The position numbers and the translations under genes were made by a program. The notes under the pieces were generated by a model. The model did not search any database and was not told where the DNA came from. It worked only from the letters and a program-made list of their open reading frames with translations. A stretch of DNA of 64,000 nt from Corythucha ciliata (lineage: Eukaryota > Arthropoda > Insecta > Hemiptera > Tingidae), in the NCBI GenBank assembly GCA_038030265.1, contig CM075943.1, positions 9,982,001-10,046,000 on the forward strand, written 5' to 3'. Of the stretch, positions 48,001 to 53,876 are shown in pieces. The number at the start of each line of letters is the position of its first letter. Position 1 is the first letter of the stretch.

Positions 48001-51000
48001 TTCTCCCAATTTTAGCTGTGAAATAGCGTTTTGTGTGTAATTTTGCGGCTATTCAGCATCCTATTCCCTTTTTCATACGCGAATGGGCGATTTTACGTCA
48101 TTTCAGTTGTTTTTTATTTCCATTTTTGTACAATTTTAACCTTTTATTTGTCAGTATTGTCCAATTTGCGTCTTTTATTTGTCAATATTATAGCGTGTTT
48201 TCTCAACTTTAACCGCGGGGTTTACCCAAATACAACACTTTTGCGTTGATTTCCACAATTTATTCGTAGAATGGCCTTCATGTACCGCGAACCACCAACT
48301 TTTTTCTTAATTTTAGTCTGGAAGTTGCATCGCGAGACCACGAATCAGCGCTTTTTAGCAGCTATAGCCACGAATAATACCGATTTGATAGATGGTCCGA
48401 GGTGACCCCCCTCCCCCCTGTACCTGGGTACACTACTGCGTTGGGTCTGAAGTCCAAGGATAAAGCTGGACGTACTCGGACCTTTTCGGGCTGCTTCAAG
48501 TCCAGAAAATCTGCTAAATCTAACTTCAACGTGAAACGCTCACGGAGATTTTATGGGGCTCCTCGGTATGGTCTAGTGCTCCTTCGTTCGTATACTTGTG
48601 GCCCTGGGGGGGGGGGAATCTATCCCTTATAGCCCCCCGTACCTACACCCCTGCCCTAAACACAAAAAGCTCGAGCCACAAGAAACTCCAATCCAAATAG
48701 CTCTAACCACAAAATTCTCAAAGCACAAAAATATTGAACCACATAAAGCTGCCATTGCAAAGCTCTCTGAGAGTTAGGTATCGCATGCACAATTTCAAAT
48801 AAATACGTAAAGAATCCGGGACATATTGCGTCCCAGGACGTCCTTAGCTGAGACGCCGGACAATATTAGCCAAATTAGCAAACTATGACTATCCGGGATT
48901 CCCCGTGACAGTTCGCAGGCCGGGATGTGGGGCAAAATTAGCCAAATTAGCAAATTTGACCCCGGACATTTCGCAACCCTACTCATGCGATGCGCTGTTC
49001 CTGCTTCCTATCTCAAAGATCTGTTCTGACGTTCGATTGTTGGCTGGACGCACTAAAAAAATGACAGTGAACAAGAGCAAGACGCTTGCGTGTTCCACAA
49101 ATCCAGCTCTTGGTTAATTGGGAATAGAAAAAGTAATTAAATTACAGTAATTGCAATTTGTAATTATTCGTGGAAGTGAAAAGTAATTTGTAATTAATCC
49201 TCTTTTTTGGAAGTAATTTGTGATTTCTAATTCAAAAAGCTGTAATTTGCCCACCCCTGCTTATAACATAATACAATTTCCTGATAGAATTGACAATTTC
49301 CCCAAAAAATTGACAATCTCACCACAAAATAGACAATTTCCTCATAAACTTGTCAATTTCCTCATAAACTAGTCAATTTCCACAGAAAAATTATTATTTC
49401 TTCCTCGTGAATCAATTTCTTTTCAACCACAAAGTTGCCTCCATAAAAACCGCCAAATGGCGTTTTGTCAATTCCAGCTTCGAACGATGGCTTTTTCTCA
49501 ATTTCATCCGCGCTTTAGCACTTCATCCATGAATTAGCGCTTTTTCTCTATCCCTCAACTGCAAATGAGCACTTTTTCACAATTTTAGCCAGCATGAATC
49601 AGCGCTTTTTATCCACAGAAAAAATGGTAATTTTTCGCCAAGATTGAGGAAAACGCCAATGCCCAGCTTTTGGAGGCAAGTTCAAGGTCAACGTGGAGAA
49701 AAGGCGCTATTTCATGGCTAAAAGTGGAAAAAAAACTGCTAATCCTTGCTGAAATTGTCCCTTTTTGTTTTTAAAAAAGGCCGTAGACCTAAAGCTAAGC
49801 CAGCGACGATATAGCACGCACGCCCTGAAAAATATAGTCATGACATTACAGCTCTCTGAGAGCTGTCTAAAACAGTTTTGGGTCGAATTGTCCGTAAATC
49901 ACAAAATTATCCTTAAAATCCGTTTATAACCGGATTAGCCTCGAATTATAGCAACTTTTCTCGATGAACTTTAGCGTTTTTTTGAATTTTAGTCACTATA
50001 ATTCGCGGGTTTTCCATATACATTTTAACCGTTAATTAGGGGTTTTCTCAAATTTGTCCGTGAAGTAGCACTTTTTCCTCATTCCAGCCGAGGATTAGCA
50101 ATTTCGTTCACTTAATAGCCCCGATGTTGCCTTCAGATGCCGCGAATTGTCGTTCTATCTCACTTTAACCGGGAAGCAACGATTTTTCCTCATTTTTCAG
50201 AGCTTTTCTGAATTTCTTAGGTGAATTAGCGATGTTTCTCAATTTTAGCCACGAATTAAGTTTTATTATTGACTATTACTACTTACTACTATTCTAGCCA
50301 CTTTTAAGCTGTTATTTCGACTTTGATCAGTGAATTAGCGTTTTTTCTTAAACTTGAACTCAATTTAGCGATTTTGTTTTCACTTTTAGCGATGAATTGT
50401 CGCTATTGATCACTAACGGTGGTAACAACCTCGAACACTGCAGATGTCAAAATACGGTGTTTACGAAATTTTAGCCTCGAATTAGCGCTTTTCTATACTT
50501 TATCCGAGGAACGAGTGCTTTTTTTTCACAATTTCATTGGTGAATAATCGATTTTTCTCTATTTTCACCTCGAATTAGGGCTTTCCATAATTGTACCCGC
50601 TAGTTACAGCAATTTTTCATAATTACAGCCGCGCGAATTGAAGTTTTTTTTCCCCCAATTTTAGCAGCGAATTGGAGCTTTTGCTAAATTTTATCCGCGA
50701 ATAATGAGCGTCTTTTTTAAATTTTAGCCACGAAACAGGGTTTCTACCCCGTGATTTAGCGATTTTTCTCAATATTAGCTCAATATTAACTGGCCTCAAC
50801 GACTGATCTTTCAATCCTTACGGTCCAACCCCAGGCGAGTACCGTCACCTGCGTTTTTAATCTCCTTCGTTTATACAAATATAATGCATTTTAGCTGTTT
50901 TTATATGGATATTGTTTGCCCTAGAAAACGAGATATTAAAAACGTACGAGGCGTCGGGGAAGTCGTGGCCTTATGTTGTGGGTCTCTTAATTTAGTCTGT

Positions 51001-52671
51001 TAATGTTTATTTTAATAATAAACATTATTTTGTTCGCTATAATAGATTGAGGTTTGTTCGTCTGCGTACATCCACATTTGGCTATCTTTACTTTATATGT
51101 ACAAAGGACTGCTTTTACTCATGGGATTACACATGGCTTGGGAAACGAGGTAAGCGCTTTTAATAAACAAGAATATTCATAATGCAACGAATATTGTGTC
51201 CTTTTAAACGTAATAGACACGTTAAAATCGCCGCACTCAACGACTCTCAACACATCGGCTTGTCAGTCTACAGTGTTGTTATTACGACCGTTCTCGTGGT
51301 CGTTCTGGCCAATCTAGTCAGTGAAAGAGTCACGTTCGCCTTCTTGTGCATCAGTATTCCAATTTTAATTTCAACAACCGGCTGTTTGTGTGTACTGTTC
51401 CTTCCCAAGTTGTCGAACATTCGCGACCGGCCAGAGGGTGCGACGGATGATGAAGATCCAGTTATGAGAAGCATGGGTTTAAAAATTGAGTGCAATACTA
51501 GAAGGTGGAGCGACTATGTGGCCCTATTTGAAGACGTTTTTTAAAATAATGTTTGTTGAGTTTTTAGATTTGCTACGGACGATAAGAGGGAACGACATTT
51601 TAGGGTTGAAGTACAAAACAAAGTATACCTGAGAGAATTACAGCTTCTACAGGCTGAAATTACGCAACTTGAACGGGTAGAACACGGAGTGTTTGAAGTA
51701 TCTTCTGAAGCCAGCACGTCGACTGTACATAAATCGGTAAGCGCCGAAGGTTCTTCCTCGTTTTCGACGGCATCGTTTCATATAGTTTATTTATTTGTAA
51801 TAGAGTGAAGTGGAAATCGATGTAATTCAGGGCCGTGCCAAATCCTCCAGCGTAGGCGGAGGCATTCCTGTTCTTCTCCTTTCCGTTCTGCCTTCGGCAA
51901 TCGTTCCACGGGCTAGTTGGCCAACAGAAATGCCCACTGCGAACGATAGCCTCAGTCATACACGCCCTCATGTCACTTTCATATCGGAACCCGAGCTCGA
52001 CCCAACGCCACAAGCAAAGGCACTAACAATAATTACCTGCGTTTATTTAATCGATAATTTTTTTTTTTTGTGCAACCACGTGTATAGCCATCAATGCTTG
52101 GACGTCTGGTCAAAATGCTCATCACTGGTGGGCGTAAAGGAGGCAGCCAAGTCGTAGGGAATGGCTCATCCTCTCGTTCGTCCCTTGAAAACCCACAGAA
52201 ATTTGCTCAGGAGATCACGAAAGCTCGTTCTGCTCAGTCGTTACCTCGAGTCTCTTTCTCACTCTCGGTAAGGCGCAGAACCCGCGAATACAATACCTAG
52301 TCATTTTGTCAAAAAAACGTTTTTTTTTGTTTTTTTCAATTTTTGAAAACCTCGTCCGACCCTTCAGAAAAAAAATGGCGTGCTTTCGACCCAGTAATTG
52401 CCATCCTCGGGTATTGTTGTGTGTGCAGGAGGAACAAGAACGGTCTGATGCCGAAACAAATCTATCATCCTCCAGTAAACGCCTCCCAGGTTCACCACGC
52501 TGTCCCTATCGAATCGTCCCGGCCAAAAGTTTGAACGCTCTTCTTCCACCGCAACGTTTCACGGTTGAAACGGCCGGAAAGAGCCGGTCGCTTGAAGACG
52601 CCCGTGAGAGTCAAAAAGACACCTCGTGTGAGTCAACAGAACGGGCTGTGAGCTCCAATCCTATCCTTTAG
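22035..52671 (+). CDS. GABBR2: GABA-B metabotropic receptor, subunit 2 type (18 coding exons)
   Basis: A class C G-protein-coupled receptor for GABA. In animals, subunit 2 pairs with the GABA-binding subunit 1 at the neuronal plasma membrane and couples to Gi/o. Coding exons join in frame across GT-AG introns: 22040-22333, 37362-37502, 37584-37754, 38529-38633, 38692-38757, 38949-39128, 39188-39400, 39465-39525, 39588-39819, 39894-40029, 40105-40221, 40728-40889, 51046-51149, 51217-51504, 51568-51736, 51804 to about 52013, 52088-52267 and 52429-52671. The product is about 1020 aa: signal peptide, venus-flytrap domain, TM1-TM7, coiled coil and Ser-rich tail. Subunit-2 character comes from [20 protein letters not shown] and [14 protein letters not shown], which match that subunit better than subunit 1. 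Two introns are huge (15.0 and 10.2 kb) and full of repeats. The join after exon 16 is the only uncertain one. Confidence 0.93.
22334..23530 (+). other. 5' part of the 15-kb intron 1
   Basis: No coding region or clear repeat is seen. There are a few pyrimidine-rich and A-rich tracts and a T-run at 23513-23525 just before the Jockey remnant. Confidence 0.55.
23562..23961 (+). pseudogene. Jockey ORF1 (Gag-like) C-terminal remnant
   Basis: The frame shows the end of the zinc-knuckle region and the conserved block after it ([20 protein letters not shown]), typical of Jockey-clade ORF1. It is followed, after frameshifts, by a coiled C-terminal part ([13 protein letters not shown]...[10 protein letters not shown]) ending at a stop near 23960. 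The N-terminal half is missing. In active relatives ORF1 binds the element RNA. Confidence 0.75.
23962..24145 (+). pseudogene. Jockey ORF2 start with deleted endonuclease, up to the Copia insertion
   Basis: An ATG near 23963 opens a short frame with FRIALWNPN, matching the start of Jockey ORF2, which normally begins the AP endonuclease. The sequence then jumps to the endonuclease C-terminus ([16 protein letters not shown]), so an internal deletion has removed most of this domain. Confidence 0.7.
24146..24260 (+). repeat. Copia 5' LTR
   Basis: 115 bp, TG...CA, with AATAAA-like bases inside (TCTAATAAAAAAGTG). It differs from the 3' LTR at two bases. Confidence 0.95.
24347..25288 (+). pseudogene. 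gag: Copia Gag and protease start (frameshifted)
   Basis: ATG 24347 begins a Copia-type Gag ([20 protein letters not shown]2-like). It carries one CCHC zinc knuckle ([14 protein letters not shown], about residue 228) and then the protease active site LDSGATSH near residue 280. The frame breaks near 25265. The protease C-terminal part continues in another frame to about 25430 ([16 protein letters not shown]), and a second shift occurs near 25430 before the integrase frame. Because both shifts fall in otherwise conserved sequence, they are inactivating. Confidence 0.9.
25434..26536 (+). pseudogene. pol: Copia integrase region of Pol
   Basis: The open frame from about 25437 begins in the GAG-pre-integrase segment. 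The zinc domain uses [11 protein letters not shown] and CDTCCKGK. The DDE core shows [18 protein letters not shown] and the ISERKN glutamate, with FIDDRSRW and PEQNG as in Copia. A C-terminal domain follows ([13 protein letters not shown]). The frame stops at 26536, shortly before the foreign insert at 26573. Confidence 0.92.
26573..27023. mobile_element. foreign hairpin-rich insert with poly(T) and poly(A) ends inside Copia
   Basis: A 399-bp core (26589-26987) sits between a 16-T run and a 36-A run. It is GC-richer than the Copia frame around it and has no homology I can name. It is dense in perfect short hairpins: a 10-bp stem 26598-26607 with 26659-26668, 26821-26833, 26901-26917 (7-bp stem, 3-base loop), 26928-26941 and 26945-26956. 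This looks like a retroposed structured RNA. Possible flanking repeats are only AAACCC on both sides, which is weak. No pol III A/B boxes are clear. Open frames here are artefacts. Confidence 0.6.
27024..28308 (+). pseudogene. pol: Copia reverse transcriptase and RNase H (N-terminal RT deleted)
   Basis: The open frame begins with an acidic linker ([20 protein letters not shown]), then jumps directly to the middle of the RT domain ([22 protein letters not shown]). About 150 or more residues of RT N-terminus are therefore missing at about 27120. The catalytic motif is HVDD at about 27367-27378. RNase H follows with [20 protein letters not shown] and a [10 protein letters not shown] segment. The frame ends at 28308, just before the polypurine tract. 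Without the RT fingers this copy cannot copy itself. Confidence 0.9.
28328..28442 (+). repeat. Copia 3' LTR
   Basis: 115 bp, preceded by AATTAAGGGAGGG and followed by the right target duplication ATTGT. Confidence 0.95.
28448..30480 (+). pseudogene. Jockey ORF2: endonuclease end, reverse transcriptase and C-terminus (frameshifted)
   Basis: After the Copia insertion the frame resumes at the endonuclease end ([10 protein letters not shown]). Next come a linker ([22 protein letters not shown]), the RT fingers and palm ([47 protein letters not shown]) and [21 protein letters not shown]. The catalytic FADD is near 29819-29830 in a shifted frame. The thumb and C-terminal part ([17 protein letters not shown]) runs to 30423 and beyond. 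At least four frameshifts or stops break it, and one block before QAFDKVW is shortened (the aspartate-containing LDV segment is absent). Motif set and order are those of the Jockey clade. Confidence 0.9.
30826..30884. repeat. perfect 26-bp inverted repeat with 7-base loop
   Basis: Arms 30826-30851 and 30859-30884 are exact reverse complements around the loop GGTCAAG, with no mismatch. It lies 55 bp upstream of the transposase ATG, in the leader, and could form a cruciform in DNA or a hairpin in RNA. Confidence 0.95.
30939..31888 (+). pseudogene. MULE transposase with FLYWCH-like N-terminus (one frameshift)
   Basis: ATG 30939 opens a frame to 31496. The transposase then continues in the next frame to 31888, so one frameshift lies near 31490. 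The N-terminus resembles a FLYWCH zinc finger (WRCAAN...KKERCESL) but ends early. The MULE catalytic domain follows: LVDGTF (first Asp), [25 protein letters not shown] (second Asp), [10 protein letters not shown], then after the shift [17 protein letters not shown] (acidic residue and conserved NN/NA block). The linker between the zinc finger and the catalytic domain is shorter than usual. The final Lys-rich stretch is near the real end. Confidence 0.88.
32177..33645 (+). mobile_element. decayed Gypsy relic, copy 1 (Gag-protease to start of RT)
   Basis: The first about 1030 bp is repeated almost identically at 33646-34675 (offset 1469-1470). Readable pieces are a protease with [10 protein letters not shown] near 32657-32690, where the active-site triad is DAG instead of DTG/DSG, then [10 protein letters not shown] and a pre-RT linker (about 33330-33560). 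The linker ends with the Gypsy-type sequence around VVRRPYRVP before RT. Many frameshifts are present. The RT core itself is absent from this copy. Confidence 0.75.
33646..36300 (+). mobile_element. decayed Gypsy relic, copy 2 (protease, RT, RNase H, integrase)
   Basis: Begins with the repeated block including part of the MULE right end (GCGCGGAACTGG at 33664). It skips the pre-RT linker found in copy 1 and resumes at RT (KLRLVIGF, about 34690). Recognisable pieces follow: PRIDEVLDS and [20 protein letters not shown] (34984-35010; the DD of the RT active site), [21 protein letters not shown] and [11 protein letters not shown] (RNase H), [26 protein letters not shown] and SCVSCAQKK (integrase zinc domain), and [16 protein letters not shown]. 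Stops and shifts occur throughout and the integrase DDE core fades out near 36150. Confidence 0.8.
34747..34971 (+). pseudogene. pol: Gypsy RT palm fragment of copy 2
   Basis: The longest clean RT piece: [32 protein letters not shown] and [18 protein letters not shown] are the standard Ty3/Gypsy RT blocks before the YxDD region. The frame is broken right after it. Confidence 0.8.
36301..36584. other. unassigned GC-rich stretch
   Basis: Follows a run of G at 36289-36300. Open frames exist on both strands but I recognise none. It may be the last, eroded part of the Gypsy relic. Confidence 0.35.
36585..36835 (+). repeat. TGTGGTTGGACCTTGGC-type minisatellite
   Basis: About 14 copies of a 17-18-bp unit close to GCTGTGGTTGGACCTTT. 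Related degenerate stretches are at 20640-20765 and, inverted, about 48660-48770. Confidence 0.85.
36836..37361 (+). other. 3' end of intron 1
   Basis: No repeat or gene is recognised. The intron ends with a pyrimidine-rich acceptor (TTTTTTGTTCAAG) at 37361. Confidence 0.5.
37362..37502 (+). CDS. GABBR2: GABA-B receptor exon 2 (ligand domain lobe 1)
   Basis: 47 codons, phase 0. Begins [11 protein letters not shown], where relatives have Cys in place of the first Ser. Contains GSSSSEVTE and ends at LH|GTAAGC. Confidence 0.9.
37584..37754 (+). CDS. GABBR2: GABA-B receptor exon 3 (ligand domain)
   Basis: 57 codons, phase 0. [19 protein letters not shown] is the most conserved ligand-domain block, followed by [18 protein letters not shown]. 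Donor TTTG|GTATGG. Confidence 0.93.
37755..38528 (+). other. intron 3 of the receptor gene
   Basis: 774 bp, no coding content. Includes a CT microsatellite at about 38460-38479. Confidence 0.7.
38529..38633 (+). CDS. GABBR2: GABA-B receptor exon 4
   Basis: 35 codons, phase 0 ([27 protein letters not shown]). Flanked by TTTTACAG and AAAG|GTACTT. Confidence 0.9.
38692..38757 (+). CDS. GABBR2: GABA-B receptor exon 5 (microexon)
   Basis: Only 22 codons, [20 protein letters not shown]..., matching the subunit-2 DVRIILGQF block. The intron before it is 58 bp. Confidence 0.9.
38949..39128 (+). CDS. GABBR2: GABA-B receptor exon 6
   Basis: 60 codons, phase 0, starting [15 protein letters not shown], with a WWDPS block as in subunit 2 and an NNSS glycosylation site near its end. 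Confidence 0.93.
39188..39400 (+). CDS. GABBR2: GABA-B receptor exon 7
   Basis: 71 codons, phase 0. Contains the [19 protein letters not shown] helix (lobe 2) and the LLEFNGIS segment. The intron before it is 59 bp. Confidence 0.93.
39465..39525 (+). CDS. GABBR2: GABA-B receptor exon 8
   Basis: 61 nt, phase 0 to 1: [20 protein letters not shown], the usual FDGxxGxV-type strand. Donor CAGG|GTAAAT. Confidence 0.9.
39588..39819 (+). CDS. GABBR2: GABA-B receptor exon 9 (end of ectodomain, TM1)
   Basis: Phase 1 to 2. Ends the ectodomain with [11 protein letters not shown], has an insert with three Cys, and enters TM1 ([19 protein letters not shown]). Donor AA|GTAAGT. Confidence 0.9.
39894..40029 (+). 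CDS. GABBR2: GABA-B receptor exon 10 (first loop, TM2)
   Basis: Starting at 39894 keeps the frame and gives [18 protein letters not shown], matching KLSSP-type loops. TM2 follows and ends before a conserved Cys (FPTVCT). Confidence 0.9.
40105..40221 (+). CDS. GABBR2: GABA-B receptor exon 11 (TM3 and second loop)
   Basis: 39 codons, phase 0: [20 protein letters not shown], then a basic loop ending VVKKK. Confidence 0.93.
40222..40727 (+). other. intron 11 of the receptor gene
   Basis: 506 bp with C-rich low-complexity sequence; no coding content is supported. Confidence 0.7.
40728..40889 (+). CDS. GABBR2: GABA-B receptor exon 12 (TM4, second extracellular loop)
   Basis: 54 codons, phase 0. 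TM4 ends in VTIWVTVDP, the conserved VDP motif, followed by the loop [18 protein letters not shown]. Confidence 0.92.
40890..41937 (+). other. 5' part of the 10-kb intron 12
   Basis: No gene is visible. Contains runs of G and C (41319-41330, 41530-41540). Short frames on either strand lack support. Confidence 0.5.
41938..42048. mobile_element. short hAT-like terminal fragments
   Basis: Begins CAGGGCCGGATTAAGG and ends AATCCGGCCCCCTG (41938 to about 42042), inverted to each other over 12-14 bp. A second start-like word (CAGGCGCGGATCC, from 41983) lies inside. No matching 8-bp flanks are seen, so this is a weak call. Confidence 0.4.
42049..42450 (+). repeat. left flank module of the 20-bp satellite (copy B)
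   Basis: Near-identical to 5288-5680, differing by small indels (for example an extra ATCTCTG) and a few bases. It leads into the 20-bp array. Confidence 0.85.
42450..45540 (+). repeat. 20-bp minisatellite array B with higher-order repeats
   Basis: About 155 units of the same 20-bp family as array A, in the same orientation. Variant strings recur at offsets near 1040, 600 and 1639 bp (for example the word with CTTGTAAAGCATAC at 42601 and 44240), so blocks of dozens of units have been duplicated together. Confidence 0.95.
45541..45815. other. unique island inside the 20-bp satellite
   Basis: 275 bp without satellite units. Starts with a hairpin (CTTCCATGTTCCC ... GGGAATGGAAG) and contains GTCGGTCTGTCGGTCTGTCG. 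It could be a small inserted element; no ends are provable. Confidence 0.45.
45816..46012 (+). repeat. 20-bp satellite segment left of the hAT-like insertion
   Basis: Satellite units run up to CTTATAAC (46005-46012), the left target duplication of the element that starts at 46013. The array resumes at 49261. Confidence 0.9.
46332..48653. mobile_element. hAT-like element nested in the 46013-49260 element
   Basis: The left end is CAGTGGCGTAGGTAGG and the right end ...CCGTACCTACACCCCTG, inverted over about 16 bp with a few mismatches. Flanks CCCCAAAC (46324-46331) and CCCTAAAC (48654-48661) match 7 of 8. The G-rich block just inside the left end pairs with C/G-rich sequence at the right. Its interior is the TTAGCCGCGAATTAGCG minisatellite. 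Confidence 0.85.
46500..48390 (+). repeat. 30-bp minisatellite inside the nested hAT-like element
   Basis: About 60 degenerate copies with cores GCGAATTAGCG and TTTTTCTCAATTTTAGC. One stretch of about 75 bp, containing CAGAATCCGCAAATTGGCGT, is repeated in tandem around 46950-47105. Confidence 0.9.
49261..49400 (+). repeat. 20-bp satellite right of the hAT-like insertion
   Basis: Starts with the right target duplication CTTATAAC, then continues the 20-bp units interrupted at 46012. Confidence 0.85.
49430..50800 (+). repeat. 30-bp minisatellite at the end of intron 12
   Basis: Degenerate TTTTAGCCGCGAATTAGCG-type units, with a short inverted segment around 49620-49760 (GAGGAAAACGCC orientation). 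Confidence 0.85.
50801..51045 (+). other. 3' end of intron 12
   Basis: Short non-repetitive sequence ending in a T-rich acceptor (TTCGCTATAATAG) at 51045. Confidence 0.6.
51046..51149 (+). CDS. GABBR2: GABA-B receptor exon 13 (TM5)
   Basis: Phase 0 to 2. Starts [12 protein letters not shown], then [19 protein letters not shown], the conserved YKGLLxxxG...AWETR block of subunit 2. Donor CGAG|GTAAGC. Confidence 0.93.
51217..51504 (+). CDS. GABBR2: GABA-B receptor exon 14 (TM6 and TM7)
   Basis: Phase 2 to 2. [15 protein letters not shown] leads into TM6, then TM7 ends with [10 protein letters not shown], as the family FVPKL. Donor GAAG|GTGGAG is weak but keeps the frame into the next exon. Reading on would give a stop at 51542. 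Confidence 0.9.
51568..51736 (+). CDS. GABBR2: GABA-B receptor exon 15 (coiled coil)
   Basis: Phase 2 to 0. The heptad-like [18 protein letters not shown] is the C-terminal coiled coil that pairs the two receptor subunits in this family. Confidence 0.88.
51804..52013 (+). CDS. GABBR2: GABA-B receptor exon 16 (cytoplasmic tail)
   Basis: The start acceptor TTTGTAATAG is clear. The end is uncertain: a GC donor CAA|GCAAAG at 52013 or a poor GT donor TGC|GTTTAT at 52040 both keep the frame. Confidence 0.7.
52088..52267 (+). CDS. GABBR2: GABA-B receptor exon 17 (cytoplasmic tail)
   Basis: 60 codons, phase 0, Ser/Gly/Lys-rich ([16 protein letters not shown]). Donor CTCG|GTAAGG. Confidence 0.85.
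52429..52671 (+). CDS. GABBR2: GABA-B receptor exon 18 (tail end, stop)
   Basis: 80 codons plus TAG at 52669-52671. Acceptor TTGTGTGTGCAG. Ser-rich tail ending SSNPIL. An internal donor-like site (CGT|GTGAGT at 52627/52628) offers alternative splicing. Confidence 0.85.
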   Translation, partial: EEQERSDAETNLSSSSKRLPGSPRCPYRIVPAKSLNALLPPQRFTVETAGKSRSLEDARESQKDTSCESTERAVSSNPIL

Positions 52672-52803
52672 GTGTGCCCGTTAGGTGAAGTATTGTATTT
52701 CATTTCCAATGGGTCCAAAATACGTTTAATCTTCCAGTCTTATTCAAATGTAGACAAACCGTCCTTTTTGCTCTTATTTAAAATTCTTAGGGTACCTCTT
52801 GTC

Positions 52804-52809
52804 AATAAA
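52804..52809 (+). terminator. polyadenylation signal of the receptor gene
   Basis: AATAAA 133 bp after the stop codon, the first canonical signal downstream. Cleavage would fall around 52825-52840. Confidence 0.7.
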
Positions 52810-52931
52810 GTCGAGAAAAATAATAAATTATTTAATATCACATAGTTAAATAGTATCTATAGATATTTTGGTGTAAAAAAAAGGTTGATAAGCCTAATAT
52901 TTTGAAGTGTACACCAAGTACATTAATCCAG

Positions 52932-53007
52932 GCTGTTTCTTCACGTCCCTCCTCTTGCGGTAGCGCTGATTCTGCTGAGCTCCTGTATGACCGAATCAAA
53001 GGTATTA
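52932..53007 (+). other. possible extra + strand exon after the receptor stop
   Basis: 76 bp bounded by ATTAATCCAG| and AAAG|GTATTA, open in one frame (SSCGSADSAELLYDRIK). It may be an alternative tail exon; phase agreement with the donors at 52627 or 52671 is not clear. Confidence 0.3.
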
Positions 53008-53041
53008 AAAACGAAATATTTTTTTGTCTTACCAGTGTCTT

Positions 53042-53876
53042 TCAATCCTTACGCGAATGCTGATAGTAATGGTAATAATACGGGTCATAGTAGTTTGGGT
53101 ATAAAGGTGGAGCCGACGGCGGCGGTCTAGGAAAATATTCCGTCTCAAACGGTTGAACGAGCTGTTCTTGCTCGCGTCTTTGAGCCTCTTCAAATTCACG
53201 TCGGTGATCTTCTTTTTCCTTTTGTTTTTGTTTGTATAGGAAATGAGGACGGAAAACAACTTGTCCGTTCGAAATGACGAGAAGCCACAAAAGAGCTAAA
53301 AGCGCCGGCCAAAGAACGGCCTAAAAAAAAAGTTTTAATAAAAACTAGAAAAATTAACAATAATAAACACAAAAATGGTCATCTTTCTTGGCATTGAATT
53401 GAAAATTCTTGTAGTCAAAACAAGAATAGTTAATTATTGTAAACTGAGAAAAAAAAAAAAATGTGTGTACTCGGTGCATTATCCCTTACACGCTAACTCG
53501 TCTTTCCGCTGCTAATCAGTTCACCTTGCCTTTGACCACAACAATTTTTTCTGGCAACAAAAAACAACTGCGCTGCAGCAATTTTTTGCCAGCGAATTCC
53601 TCTTCTTGTGTTTTGAATTTAGTGATATTACCTACTTGATATTTCGGGCAAAGTGTATATGTACACTTGTATTGGAAGTCTTAACACGATATCACCAATC
53701 TGACTCTATGTAAATGCAATCAAACCAATTTTTACCCTCAAAAAATGAGTGTTGAATGTGAACTTAATTATCTCTTATTACTGTTTTTAATAGTTATCCT
53801 TAAAATCTCTATAGTAAACGAATGAACGTGTAAAAATACTCACGAATTGCCCAGGTGACGTTTTATGCCAATGCAT
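53042..53876 (-). CDS. small putative secreted protein, two exons
   Basis: Exon 1 is 53844-53876 (ATG at 53874-53876, 11 codons, donor TTC|GTGAGT). Exon 2 is 53042-53320 after a T-rich acceptor (TTTTTTTTAG). Joined in phase 0 they give about 103 aa. The exon junction falls inside a signal peptide: exon 2 starts AVLWPALLALLWLLVIS. The mature part has a charged Lys/Glu/Arg-rich helix (QKEKEDHRREFEEAQRR), then a Pro/Tyr-rich end (PPPSAPPLYPNYYDPYYYHY). I recognise no family; a cuticle-associated or peptide-precursor role is only a guess. It converges with the receptor gene, with about 370 bp between stop codons. A donor-like GTAAGG near the end of exon 2 leaves room for a further exon. Confidence 0.65.

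Larger units (their letters stand above)
46013..49260. mobile_element. hAT-like non-autonomous element with perfect 8-bp TSD (outer)
   Basis: The left end is CAGGGCTGGGCAGTAATTG and the right end ...GTAATTTGCCCACCCCTG. Flanks CTTATAAC at 46005-46012 and 49261-49268 are identical. The subterminal sequence is rich in GTAATTGGTAATTTGTAATT repeats on the left and their inverted version on the right. The interior is another hAT-like element plus 30-bp minisatellite. No transposase is present. Confidence 0.93.

Noticed and set aside
51505..51544. Receptor ending at the stop at 51542 without further splicing
   Set aside because: The next exon continues in phase and supplies the coiled coil expected of this receptor, so the donor at 51505 is preferred, although an unspliced short form is not excluded.
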